A DNA stretch of 43,713 nucleotides from Deltaproteobacteria bacterium (GTDB lineage: Bacteria; Myxococcota_A; Polyangia; JAAYKL01), in contig JAFGQN010000055.1 in assembly GCA_016935665.1 (NCBI GenBank), positions 1 to 43,713 of the forward strand, read 5' to 3'. Positions 26,686 through 34,757 of this stretch are shown in pieces. The notes beneath the pieces were generated by a model that worked only from the letters and a program-made list of their open reading frames with translations, made no database searches and was not told where the DNA came from. Both the position numbers and the translations under genes were made by a program. Numbering within the stretch: position 1 is the first letter of the stretch; the number at the start of each line of letters is the position of its first letter.

Positions 26686-27486
26686 TTATTCATCCGAAAT
26701 GACACGCAGGCTGGCGCGGCGGGAAAGGGCTTCCCTTTCGCGGGCAGGATTGAGACTTTTTGGGGTGCCTGACACAATCTGCTTTGGAAAATAGAACGGG
26801 ACCGATGCGCTCCACCGCCAGCAATCTTTGGCGGGTTCAAATGGATGAAGCGCGGATTGGCGAAAAACAGTTTCTTGGACATTCTCGACTTTGAATGTGA
26901 ACAGTTGACCGTTAATCTGTCCATTGTTATCGGCAGTAATCCATATGCCGCTGTGGGAGGGATGGGCTCTCGTCCAGTGTCCGCACAGGAATCTGGACCA
27001 TTCCATTTCGACGCGCCCGGGGATTTCGTGCAGTGGCTCCGGAAGTATAGAGACGCTTGCGCTGTTTATCAGCGTCGAATCCGACAACGTTTTGTCCTGT
27101 TGAGATGCATTCGGCGCCACAGGGGACGGAATAGATGACATGAGGTGATTTTTTTTTGCGGACAAAGGCGTGCACTCAACGGCTTTCACGAACGGAAAGG
27201 TCAGGGACATGGGATTTGGAAATGGGACCCCCCAGTACCAGCCCTTCCATCGATTCTCCACTGGTATATACATGCGCTGGGGTTGAACCAGATGGGAATA
27301 CCCTCCTTTTTGGGTGATTTCCACCAGACCACAGATACGCCGCACGCGATTTATCACCAGGAACCATCCGGAACTGCCGGGCATCTCATTTTGCCAGTCG
27401 CCTGCCAGAAAACGTTCCCACCTGGACACCATTTCATTTTGAACCAACTCGCCGGCTTTATCGTAAAATTTTACGGTGATCGTCAT
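26686..27486 (-). CDS. Protein with two copies of an unrecognised domain
   Basis: A 266-residue soluble protein, with start at 27486 because GGAGG lies four bases upstream; the frame is open to 27723 but the added part reads like noise. Two related ~70-residue units are visible: 22-94 (RWERFLAGDW, GSSGWFLVINR, QPQRMYIPVENRWKGWYWGV) and 163-235 (EWSRFLCGHW, SHSGIWITADN, RQSALHPFEPAKDCWRWSAS). The shared pattern is W-x-RFL-G-W, SG-W/I, a Gly strand, and W-x-W before Pro. A linker rich in Ser/Asn/Pro joins them. No signal peptide. Function unknown. It diverges from the TonB-dependent receptor gene. Confidence 0.6.
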   Translation of the reverse strand: MTITVKFYDKAGELVQNEMVSRWERFLAGDWQNEMPGSSGWFLVINRVRRICGLVEITQKGGYSHLVQPQRMYIPVENRWKGWYWGVPFPNPMSLTFPFVKAVECTPLSAKKNHLMSSIPSPVAPNASQQDKTLSDSTLINSASVSILPEPLHEIPGRVEMEWSRFLCGHWTRAHPSHSGIWITADNNGQINGQLFTFKVENVQETVFRQSALHPFEPAKDCWRWSASVPFYFPKQIVSGTPKSLNPAREREALSRRASLRVISDE

Positions 27487-27796
27487 GAATCCTCCGTCTT
27501 CAACAGCATAACCACTACCGGATGTCGCCGCCGAAATTGTGTGATAAAGGGGGATGCAATTCGAGAATGTGCCATAAAAATCAACAATATGCGAGATACA
27601 GTAGGAGGGCTGGGTTGAGATGGGGGCCGACTCTTTTTTGAACATCGTGTTCTTGTGGCTGAAAAGAGGATGGAACAGTCTCTGAACACGATTTTTCTCA
27701 AAAAAAGTGACACATTTGGTCATGTCCTTTGTTTCAGCAGAAGACTATGCCGCCACCGGAGTATTGGTCGTCGATAACACAGGAGGAAATTATATA
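27487..27796. other. Divergent promoter region
   Basis: 310 bases between the divergently oriented duplicated-domain gene and the receptor gene. Both reading frames extend into it from their genes but show no coding character there, and strong ribosome-binding sites mark later starts on each side. No operator was recognised. Confidence 0.45.
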
Positions 27797-30496
27797 ATGA
27801 ATCGATTACTTCCAGGTCTATTACTTTTTAATGCGATTTGGCTGCATGCCATGGCAACTGCTGCAGCACAAAAGGTGCAGGATGAGTCACAGGCGACAGC
27901 GGATACAGTAAAGGACGCTGCCGACGCATCCTCTGCAGACGAGAATGCCATGGTTCCTCCGAAACTCATCACATATGTAGAAGCAGAGTATCCACCGGAG
28001 GCATTCGAAAAGGGCCTTCAGGCGGATGTGCTGGCCACGCTGGATATTGATGCGACAGGGAACGTGGTGGACGTGGAAATCAACGAGCCCGTCGGCAATG
28101 GATTTGATGAGGCAGCGAAAGCGGCCATGATGAAATTCAAATTTGAACCCGCCACTGTAAATGGCAAAGTGACCCCTTGCCTGCTTCAGTATCGGTATCG
28201 GTTTGTCTTGAAATATGAAACGCCGGCAGCCGCCGGCGAATCCGAAAACGACACGGATAGTGCTAAAACGTCCGGGGTGTCGGCCGTTGCGTTTCTGGGC
28301 GGCCGGGTAACCGACATGGACGAGAACGCTGTTGGAGACGCTTTGATTTACCTTTCGGGGCAGTTCAGTGATCCGGTGACTGGAGCAAAAACCACAGTGG
28401 ATAAAGAGGGCGTGACTGCTGAAGATGGCACGTTTCGCTTTACGGATTTGGCTTCGGGGATGTACGAAATCACAATTCAGGCGTCGGGCTATCAGATATA
28501 CTACGGCGGCGAGGAACTGATTCCGGGCGAAAGTAAGGACATCACTTATCGGTTGGTAAAGGAAACAACCGCGTATGAAGTTGTGGTCCGTGCCCGCCGT
28601 GAGCCGCGTTCGGTGACCCGCAGGGAAATCACCGCTTTGGAGATCACCAAACTTCCCGGTACTGACGGTGACGCGCTGCGGGCAGTGCAGAATATGCCGG
28701 GGACTGCCAGACCTTCGATGGGCGGCGGTGAAATTATCGTTCGCGGCAGTAAACATGCGGACAGTGGTTTCTATTACGACAACGTTGAAGCCCCATGGCT
28801 GTATCACTTTGGGGGGCTGACATCCGTGATCAATTCAGATTTGCTTGAAAACATCGATTTCTATCCAGGGAACTTTTCTGTGCGCTACGGAAGAGCCACA
28901 GGCGGCATCATTGACGTGCAGACCCGCGCGCCGAAATCGGACAGGTTTCACGGTTATATCGATGTGGACGTGTGGGATGCCAGTATTCTGCTTGAAGGTC
29001 CCGTGAGCAAAAACTGGTCGGTGGCGGTGTCCGGACGGCGCAGTTACATTGACGCCATTTTATCCAATATTGATTTTGGAGATGATTTCAAGATGAAGGC
29101 AGCGCCCAGATACTATGATTTTCAGCTGATTGCCGACTATCATCCCAATGACCGGAACAATCTGCGGCTGTTCTTTTTTGGCACAGATGACAAAATGATA
29201 TTCATATACGACAATGAGGAAAATCCCAATCGCGGCGGTGGCGATGATGTTCACCTGATGGCATACCAGGGGCAGCTGGAATGGAAGTATCAGTTCAGTG
29301 ACCGTATCTCAAACACACTTGATTTTGGCGTGGGCTACTGGGGGGGCAAAAACGCATATGGAAATTACGAAGAGAAATGGAATGTAGTACCGACGCTGCT
29401 TCGAGACGAACTGGGATTTAAAATATCAAAGGAACATGAGCTCTCCCTGGGGGTGGATATGAAGTTGGAATATGCCACCATCGATATGGCGGTTCCCGGC
29501 GACTACTACGTGGAGGGAAGCCCGGATTTCAACGATTCCGCACACGACAACAAGGTGTTCATTACTGGAAACCGCTTTGCCATTAAACCCGCTGTGTACA
29601 CGGAATACAAAAACACAATGATTCCCAGAACCACGTTGGTGCTCGGACTGCGGACGGACTATTTTGGGAATGTGGACAGATGGAGCGTGGATCCCCGATT
29701 TGCCGCCAGATACCAACTGTTTAAAAACACCACCGTAAAAACGGGAATAGGTCTGTTTCACCAGGCCCCCGACTACGCGGAAGGCGACAAAGACTATGGG
29801 AATCCAGACCTCGAGTTAACCCGTGCTTTGCATACCAGTCTTGGGATAGAGCAGAAACTGTCTGAAAATGTGGAACTGAGTGTGGAAGGATTTTACAAGA
29901 AACTGGACAATGTGGTTACCGCTTCCGACGATCCTCAAATACGCGATGGACAAATGGACATTGAGCGTTTCGACAATGAAGGCCGTGGTCATATCTGGGG
30001 AATGGAGGCAATGCTGAAACACAATCCCACAGACAGATTCTTTGGCTGGGTTTCATACACGCTCATGAAATCCATTCGGAAAGATGGCGCGAATGAACCA
30101 TGGCGGACATTTGATAAGGACCAGAGGCACGTGCTTAACGCGGTGGGCACCCTCAATCTGGGCAGAGGCTACAGTATTGGTTTGCGTTTCCGTTTGGTAT
30201 CGGGTGATCCTTATACACCGGTGACAGGTGGCATTTATGACGCGGATAGTGATAACTACACACCTGTGTACGGCAAAGTGAATTCGAAGCGCATGGCCAT
30301 GTTTCATCAGCTCGATGTTCGATTTGATAAAAAATGGCAATGGACACATTTAGCGCTCACAGCCTATCTCGATGTAAAGAATGTGTACAATCACCAAAAT
30401 CCCGAATTTCCGGTTTACAGCAGTGACTTTTCCGAAAAGGACTGGTTGACCGGCCTTCCCATTCTTCCCAGCGTGGGCGTAAAACTGGAGTACTGA
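27797..30496 (+). CDS. TonB-dependent receptor with its own N-terminal TonB-like domain
   Basis: An 899-residue outer-membrane receptor. The start at 27797 follows AGGAGG by ten bases and opens a signal peptide (LLPGLLLFNAIWLHAMATAAA). About 54-139 resemble a TonB C-terminal domain (PPKLITYVEAEYPPEAFEKG, then FDEAAKAAMMKFKFEPATVNG). About 167-255 are a carboxypeptidase-regulatory-like beta domain (GGRVTDMDENAVGDALIYL, ASGMYEITIQASGYQ). The plug (about 270-380) has ALRAVQNMPGTARPS, EIIVRGSKHADSGFY and GRATGGIIDVQTR; the barrel follows. It is coupled to the lipoprotein gene two bases downstream. The ligand is not known; nearby xylanolytic genes suggest oligosaccharides, as inference. Confidence 0.85.
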   Translation: MNRLLPGLLLFNAIWLHAMATAAAQKVQDESQATADTVKDAADASSADENAMVPPKLITYVEAEYPPEAFEKGLQADVLATLDIDATGNVVDVEINEPVGNGFDEAAKAAMMKFKFEPATVNGKVTPCLLQYRYRFVLKYETPAAAGESENDTDSAKTSGVSAVAFLGGRVTDMDENAVGDALIYLSGQFSDPVTGAKTTVDKEGVTAEDGTFRFTDLASGMYEITIQASGYQIYYGGEELIPGESKDITYRLVKETTAYEVVVRARREPRSVTRREITALEITKLPGTDGDALRAVQNMPGTARPSMGGGEIIVRGSKHADSGFYYDNVEAPWLYHFGGLTSVINSDLLENIDFYPGNFSVRYGRATGGIIDVQTRAPKSDRFHGYIDVDVWDASILLEGPVSKNWSVAVSGRRSYIDAILSNIDFGDDFKMKAAPRYYDFQLIADYHPNDRNNLRLFFFGTDDKMIFIYDNEENPNRGGGDDVHLMAYQGQLEWKYQFSDRISNTLDFGVGYWGGKNAYGNYEEKWNVVPTLLRDELGFKISKEHELSLGVDMKLEYATIDMAVPGDYYVEGSPDFNDSAHDNKVFITGNRFAIKPAVYTEYKNTMIPRTTLVLGLRTDYFGNVDRWSVDPRFAARYQLFKNTTVKTGIGLFHQAPDYAEGDKDYGNPDLELTRALHTSLGIEQKLSENVELSVEGFYKKLDNVVTASDDPQIRDGQMDIERFDNEGRGHIWGMEAMLKHNPTDRFFGWVSYTLMKSIRKDGANEPWRTFDKDQRHVLNAVGTLNLGRGYSIGLRFRLVSGDPYTPVTGGIYDADSDNYTPVYGKVNSKRMAMFHQLDVRFDKKWQWTHLALTAYLDVKNVYNHQNPEFPVYSSDFSEKDWLTGLPILPSVGVKLEY

Positions 30497-30498
30497 AG

Positions 30499-31533
30499 AT
30501 GAAGAATATCACAGTATATAAAAAAGAAGTCACCGGATTGAAACCAATGATTGCGACAACGATTGCCATACTGGCGCTTTGCACTGCCGGGTGTTTTGAT
30601 TTTGAGCCCAATCACATGGTGACCAAATTCAAAGTGCTTGCGGTTCAGGCGGAGCCACCGGAAATAGCCCCGGGAGAAGGATTTGATATGGAAGTGCTGT
30701 ATGCAGACCCGGGTGGTAGAAAACGCGAAATCACCTTTGCGTGGTTTTTATGCGTGAACCGCATGTCGCCGGCCGCACCTCTTAAACCACAGGACACATT
30801 GGCCGCATGCGAGCTGGTACAGACGCCTCAGGTACAACCCGTTTCCAATGATGGGCACATTTTCATCGCAGACCAGACACCGGAAGACATTATGTCTTTG
30901 TATCCACAGCAGCTGCTCAGTCAACCAGGGGGCGTACCGTTGGATGCGCAGATTGTCTATGTCACAGCTGTTGTGGTGGGATGTGCCGGCGGCCACTTCG
31001 ATTCCCCTGAAAAGTTGCAGACAACCATGTACTCGGTGAACAATCCCACCGACCTTTGTAATCAGGGCGATGGGTTCACCACTTACAAAGTGCTTCGGGT
31101 AACGCCTCCGGAAAATCCGAATCCCAATGAGAACCCAAAAATCGTCAATCTGGTGATTAAAAAGAGTGGCGATTCCATTTTTACTGCCACAGGTGTCCAG
31201 GAAACGGAACCGTTGGTGATTCCCTGCAAGTCTAAAGAAGACTGTGGCGCCAAACTGGATTTCGAAGTGACGCTGTCACCAGACAGTCTCCAAATGTATC
31301 ACGTAAAAGATGAAACCGGATTCAAGCCCATCGAAGAGGTGCTTTATGTGACCTGGTTCACCACTGGTGGAGATTTTGATGGAGACCGTTCTATTGCCGA
31401 CACGCCAACCGGCCCTTATGAGCGCACATGGGAAACAGGTGGTCCCGGCCGGTATCGATTTTGGGCTGTGGCCCATGATGTTCGCGGTGGTATCGCTTGG
31501 AAAAGTTTCGAGATTCAACTGGTCGTTGAGTAA
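30499..31533 (+). CDS. Lipoprotein partner of the TonB-dependent receptor
   Basis: A 344-residue predicted lipoprotein with lipobox ending CTAGC (Cys32) after the hydrophobic IATTIAILAL; an in-frame Met at residue 17 could be the real start. The mature part is beta-rich with two Cys pairs (CVNRMSP/CELVQ and CKSKEDCG) and begins FKVLAVQAEPPEIAPGEGF, like immunoglobulin-type domains. The end (GPGRYRFWAVAHDVRGG) also looks like a beta sandwich. It starts two bases after the receptor stop and should be co-translated. No SusD-type helical pattern is present. It may be a surface ligand-binding partner. Confidence 0.6.
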   Translation: MKNITVYKKEVTGLKPMIATTIAILALCTAGCFDFEPNHMVTKFKVLAVQAEPPEIAPGEGFDMEVLYADPGGRKREITFAWFLCVNRMSPAAPLKPQDTLAACELVQTPQVQPVSNDGHIFIADQTPEDIMSLYPQQLLSQPGGVPLDAQIVYVTAVVVGCAGGHFDSPEKLQTTMYSVNNPTDLCNQGDGFTTYKVLRVTPPENPNPNENPKIVNLVIKKSGDSIFTATGVQETEPLVIPCKSKEDCGAKLDFEVTLSPDSLQMYHVKDETGFKPIEEVLYVTWFTTGGDFDGDRSIADTPTGPYERTWETGGPGRYRFWAVAHDVRGGIAWKSFEIQLVVE

Positions 31534-31557
31534 AGCGGTCAGCTTTTTCAAAGAAAA

Positions 31558-31799
31558 ACCACTCCCATCCACAGTCCAGACAAACCTGTTGATCCCGCCA
31601 TCCCGCCCCCGTCATTTACCAGCAGAGAACAATATGTGAGCGCTTCGTCTCCAACCATCAATCACTTTTACGAAAAGCTGTTGGAGCTTAAAGGAGTGAT
31701 GAATACAGACGTCGCAAGACAGATTGCAGAGGAAAGACATCCGTTTATGGAGAAATTTCCTGGACAGTTTTTTTGGGGGAATGGAGCGAAAAATGCTGA
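31558..31799 (+). pseudogene. Remnant of an HD-domain phosphohydrolase gene (3' end only)
   Basis: After the lipoprotein stop the sequence encodes, without a start codon of its own, a stretch resembling the C-terminal tail of YedJ-like HD-domain phosphohydrolases: PVDPAIPPPSFTSREQY, then TINHFYEKLLELKGVMNTDV and RQIAEERHPFMEKF. The catalytic HD part is absent. Near 31770-31776 an apparent extra base in the run tttttttggggg breaks the frame; removing it gives QFFGEWSEKC and a stop at 31799, a normal-looking family ending. The open frame as read ends at 31848. Best explained as a decayed fragment. A very short expressed peptide from GTG at 31636 cannot be excluded. Confidence 0.6.
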
Positions 31800-32025
31800 T
31801 TCTTTTGTTCCTTGCGAAACAAACACCAACCACGGGCAGGCAAAATGAAAACGCGCTGACTGACAGGGGATGTTTTTAAGCCATAATTGTATCGAAACCA
31901 CAGCATCAGGTACTCTTTTTTCAGGCTTCGTGTGTTTATGTAAACAGCACACGGGATTATCATCATTCCAGCTTTGCTGATAAGTCGTGTTTGAGCACCG
32001 TTTGAGCATGGGGAGACAAAAAAAA
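31800..32025. other. Intergenic stretch before the Tat lipoprotein gene
   Basis: 226 bases with no gene evident. An open frame crosses the last part (from 31987) but the strong GGGGAG at 32010-32015 marks a start at 32026. Confidence 0.45.
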
Positions 32026-33174
32026 ATGAGTATCAGCAAGATCCGGATGACAACACAGTCCATGTCACGCAGGGGGTTTATCAGGAAGTCGGTTACAGTT
32101 GGCGGCATTACACTTTGCGCTGCGGCGTTGGGCGCTGGATGCAGCGTTCCCCGTTGGCGACATGCGGTGAGAGATATTCGTAGACCACCGGTGATTTCCA
32201 ATGAGAAGCGACAGCTGTTCACTGAACTCGTTCGGATGGGCACCCTCGCTTCCAATAGTCATAATGCCCAGGCATGGACGTTCGCGATAGACGAAGAAGG
32301 CATTTCAATTTTTCCGGATTTCAGCCGCAGCCTGCCTGTGGTTGATCCAACGTATCATCATCTATTCGTGAGCCTGGGCTGTGCGGCGGAAAACATTGTA
32401 CAGGCAGCGCCATCGCTGGGCTTTCAACCAATTGTAAACGTGAGCGACAGTTCTGGAACGAAGCATATCCGAATTGCTTTACAAAAGAACAAGGCCACCC
32501 ACGAAAACATGGCGCTAACCATTCCCAAACGCAGTTGCAGTCGTTCCACCTACGATGGCAACAGCGTTGGTCGCCTTGCATTGGCCAGACTGGCAGGGGC
32601 CGCTGATGACGATGTAAACATCGATCTTTTATTCCATCCCAAAGAGCTGACTGCCGTGAGCGAACTGGTGATCGCCGCCAATACCTGCCAGGTAAATAAT
32701 GCGGCATATCGCGAGGAACTCAAATCCTGGATTCGCTTCAACAAACGGCAGGCCTATTATACCCGTGACGGTATTTTTGCAGCGGCATCCGGTTCGCCGA
32801 CCGCTCCGCCCTGGATAGCACGACTGGTTTTTGACCGTGCGTATACCGCAAAAAATGAGAACGAAAAACTGCGCGCACAAATGGCGTCGACACCCTGTGT
32901 TGGCGTATTTACAGTAAAAGGAAATACGTGGAAAGATTGGATAAACGTGGGGCGTGTCTGTCAACGCCTTTCGTTGTATGCCACTGCGATGAATATCGCT
33001 CACGCGCATGTGAATCAACCCATTGAAGTGTCATCTGTGCGTCGGAGGCTGGCCAGTCTGCTGGGCCGCAGCGGTTCGTACCCCGACCTTGTGATGCGTA
33101 TCGGATATGGACCGTCCATGCCGCGTTCCCTGCGCCGCCCCGTACACGATGTCCTGCAGTCCCCCGTCACCTGA
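32026..33174 (+). CDS. Tat-exported nitroreductase-like (Acg-type) lipoprotein
   Basis: A 382-residue protein. The twin-arginine motif SRRGFIRK (Arg15-Arg16) is followed by a hydrophobic segment and a lipobox ALGAGC (Cys39), predicting a folded, cofactor-bearing lipoprotein exported by Tat. The body resembles the nitroreductase/Acg fold: RMGTLASNSHNAQAWTFAI near 75-93 (the SHNxQ flavin loop) and VGRVCQRLSLYATAMNIAHAH near 305-325. FMN binding is likely. GGGGAG lies ten bases upstream of the ATG. It may be a redox enzyme; substrate unknown. It lies between the receptor pair and the GH62 gene on the same strand but 166 bp apart from the latter. Confidence 0.7.
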   Translation: MSISKIRMTTQSMSRRGFIRKSVTVGGITLCAAALGAGCSVPRWRHAVRDIRRPPVISNEKRQLFTELVRMGTLASNSHNAQAWTFAIDEEGISIFPDFSRSLPVVDPTYHHLFVSLGCAAENIVQAAPSLGFQPIVNVSDSSGTKHIRIALQKNKATHENMALTIPKRSCSRSTYDGNSVGRLALARLAGAADDDVNIDLLFHPKELTAVSELVIAANTCQVNNAAYREELKSWIRFNKRQAYYTRDGIFAAASGSPTAPPWIARLVFDRAYTAKNENEKLRAQMASTPCVGVFTVKGNTWKDWINVGRVCQRLSLYATAMNIAHAHVNQPIEVSSVRRRLASLLGRSGSYPDLVMRIGYGPSMPRSLRRPVHDVLQSPVT

Positions 33175-33222
33175 CCTGCTAAACAGCAGTCGTTTTCAAA
33201 AAAAATATTTGATGGAAGTCAC

Positions 33223-33237
33223 CCGTTTCTCAAACGG
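33223..33237 (+). repeat. Small inverted repeat upstream of the GH62 gene
   Basis: CCGTTT and AAACGG form a 6-bp stem around ctc. No T-run follows, so it is a weak terminator or operator candidate for the gap between the Tat lipoprotein gene and the GH62 gene. Confidence 0.3.
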
Positions 33238-33340
33238 CGCCGACACTGACTCGCAGCGGACTTAAAAGAGGACGCGCCTGGTGTACCGGGATTCAGTTTT
33301 GAAAAACAAACACTTAAATAGAGCAAACAAGAGGGTAGCC

Positions 33341-34708
33341 ATGAAAAATAATTTGTTTTTGTTAATGCTGGTTTTGGGTTTCAGCGCATTGATGTTTGGA
33401 TGCGGCGACGAATCCGGTAGCGGTGGCTCGGATGCGGATTCCGATGGCGATACGGATGGCGACAGCGATGGGGATTCAGACTCCGACAGCGATACGGATG
33501 GGGATAGTGATACGGATGGGGACTCTGACACGGATGGAGATACTGATACGGACGGCGACACGGACACCGATGGCGATACCGATGGTGATTCGGATGGCGA
33601 GGCCTGTCCGAACGTTTGCGTTGCCCAGGGCGCGTGCAGAGATCTGAATGGGACACGTGTTGATGGATACACCTGTCCGGATGCCACTCCAGTTTGCTGC
33701 GATGCCCCAGGCACCACAGACGGCGATACGGATACAGATGGTGACACGGATGGCGACACGGATGGCGACAGCGATGGCGATACCGATACGGGAGAAGACA
33801 AGGTTTGTGAGCTGAAGGCGCCCCTGAAATGGACATCCACCGGAGCGATTATCTCCCCCAAAAACGCCGGGGATAAATCCATCAAAGACCCGACCATCAT
33901 TCGCTACGAAGATGAATATCACGTGTTTGCCACAGTGAATGATGGCAACTGGCAATCTGTATGGCTGACATTTGATGACTTCAGCCAGGCAAAAGATGCG
34001 GAGCAGGTTCCCATGGACAATTGGGCTACACGCGGCATGGTGGCGCCTCAGATTCTGTACTTTGAGCCTCAGAAGATGTGGTATCTCATTTCTCAGTGGC
34101 CTGCGAAATACGCTACCAATCCGGACATCAACAACCCCAATGGATGGTCCGCATCGAAACCACTTATGGCCGATGGGGAGCCCAAAAATACAATTGACGT
34201 TTGGGCCATTTGCGATGATGTCAACTGCTATCTGTTTTTCTCCAATGACTACGGCGATCTGTATCGGGTGAGCACTCCCATCGACAATTTCCCGAATTTC
34301 AAAGGCTCGGAAGCGAAAGTTATCATGCATGAGAACAATGCCGGGGACCTGTTTGAAGCCAGCAATGTGTATAAGATCAAAGGTCAGGACAAGTATCTGC
34401 TGATGGTGGAATGCTATGGCCCCAGGTATTTCAGGTCATGGACCGCAGACAGACTCGATGGCGAATGGACACCGTTGGCGGACACTAAGAACAATCCGTT
34501 TGCCGGTGCCGCCAACGTGGATTTCCCCGATGGAAAGTGGTCAGACGACATCAGTCACGGTGAGATGGTTCGCGCCGGTTACAATCAGAAAATGGAAATT
34601 GACTCCTGCAACATGCAGTTTCTCTATCAGGGCTACACACCACCATTCGATGGCGATTACGGCGCGATACCCTACAAGTTGGGACTCATCACGCGAGTGG
34701 TGGAATGA
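33341..34708 (+). CDS. Lipoprotein GH62 alpha-L-arabinofuranosidase with Asp-rich linkers
   Basis: A 455-residue enzyme predicted to cut arabinose side chains from arabinoxylan at the cell surface. Lipobox LMFGC (Cys21) is followed by an Asp-Ser/Gly/Thr linker (30-86), a six-Cys module (89-120; CPNVCVAQGACRDLN, then TCPDATPVCC), a second linker (127-151) and the GH62 domain (156-455). GH62 marks are LKWTSTGAIISPK, Asp183 (IKDPTI), Asp286 (IDVWAICDD), Glu339 (LFEASNVYK), NPFAGAANVDFP and DDISHGEMVRAGY. The three named acids match the base, pKa modulator and acid of characterised members. The start at 33341 follows GAGGG; upstream codons to 33281 look non-coding. It converges on the GH10 gene. 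GH62 outside fungi and actinobacteria is uncommon to my knowledge. Confidence 0.9.
   Translation: MKNNLFLLMLVLGFSALMFGCGDESGSGGSDADSDGDTDGDSDGDSDSDSDTDGDSDTDGDSDTDGDTDTDGDTDTDGDTDGDSDGEACPNVCVAQGACRDLNGTRVDGYTCPDATPVCCDAPGTTDGDTDTDGDTDGDTDGDSDGDTDTGEDKVCELKAPLKWTSTGAIISPKNAGDKSIKDPTIIRYEDEYHVFATVNDGNWQSVWLTFDDFSQAKDAEQVPMDNWATRGMVAPQILYFEPQKMWYLISQWPAKYATNPDINNPNGWSASKPLMADGEPKNTIDVWAICDDVNCYLFFSNDYGDLYRVSTPIDNFPNFKGSEAKVIMHENNAGDLFEASNVYKIKGQDKYLLMVECYGPRYFRSWTADRLDGEWTPLADTKNNPFAGAANVDFPDGKWSDDISHGEMVRAGYNQKMEIDSCNMQFLYQGYTPPFDGDYGAIPYKLGLITRVVE
33428..33598 (+). repeat. Asp-rich linker repeat, GH62 gene, first tract
   Basis: A run of 6-bp and 18-bp degenerate units of the type gatggcgatacggat that encodes [DSD/DGD/DTD] repeats with DxDxDG-like calcium motifs. 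Codon choice varies (gat/gac, tcg/agc), so it is old or selected at the protein level rather than freshly duplicated. Confidence 0.85.
33719..33793 (+). repeat. Asp-rich linker repeat, GH62 gene, second tract
   Basis: A shorter tract of the same type (DGDTDTDGDTDGDTDG) placed between the Cys-rich module and the catalytic domain. It duplicates the first linker in composition. Confidence 0.85.
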
Positions 34709-34757
34709 TTGCCATTTGCTTTACCTCCCCTGCTGATTCCGGCATTTAATCCCAGTT

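Noticed and set aside
26533-26772. Small plus-strand gene starting at the stop of the small acidic protein
   Set aside because: It is antisense to the duplicated-domain gene, whose two matching repeats show that the minus strand is the coding one.
30499-31533. SusD-like partner of the receptor
   Set aside because: The lipoprotein is beta-rich, with none of the TPR-type helices of SusD proteins.
33262-33900. Long minus-strand frame rich in Ser/Pro/Val/Glu opposite the GH62 linker
   Set aside because: It is the antisense reading of the Asp-rich repeat; the same artefact occurs opposite the GH10 and GH31 linkers.
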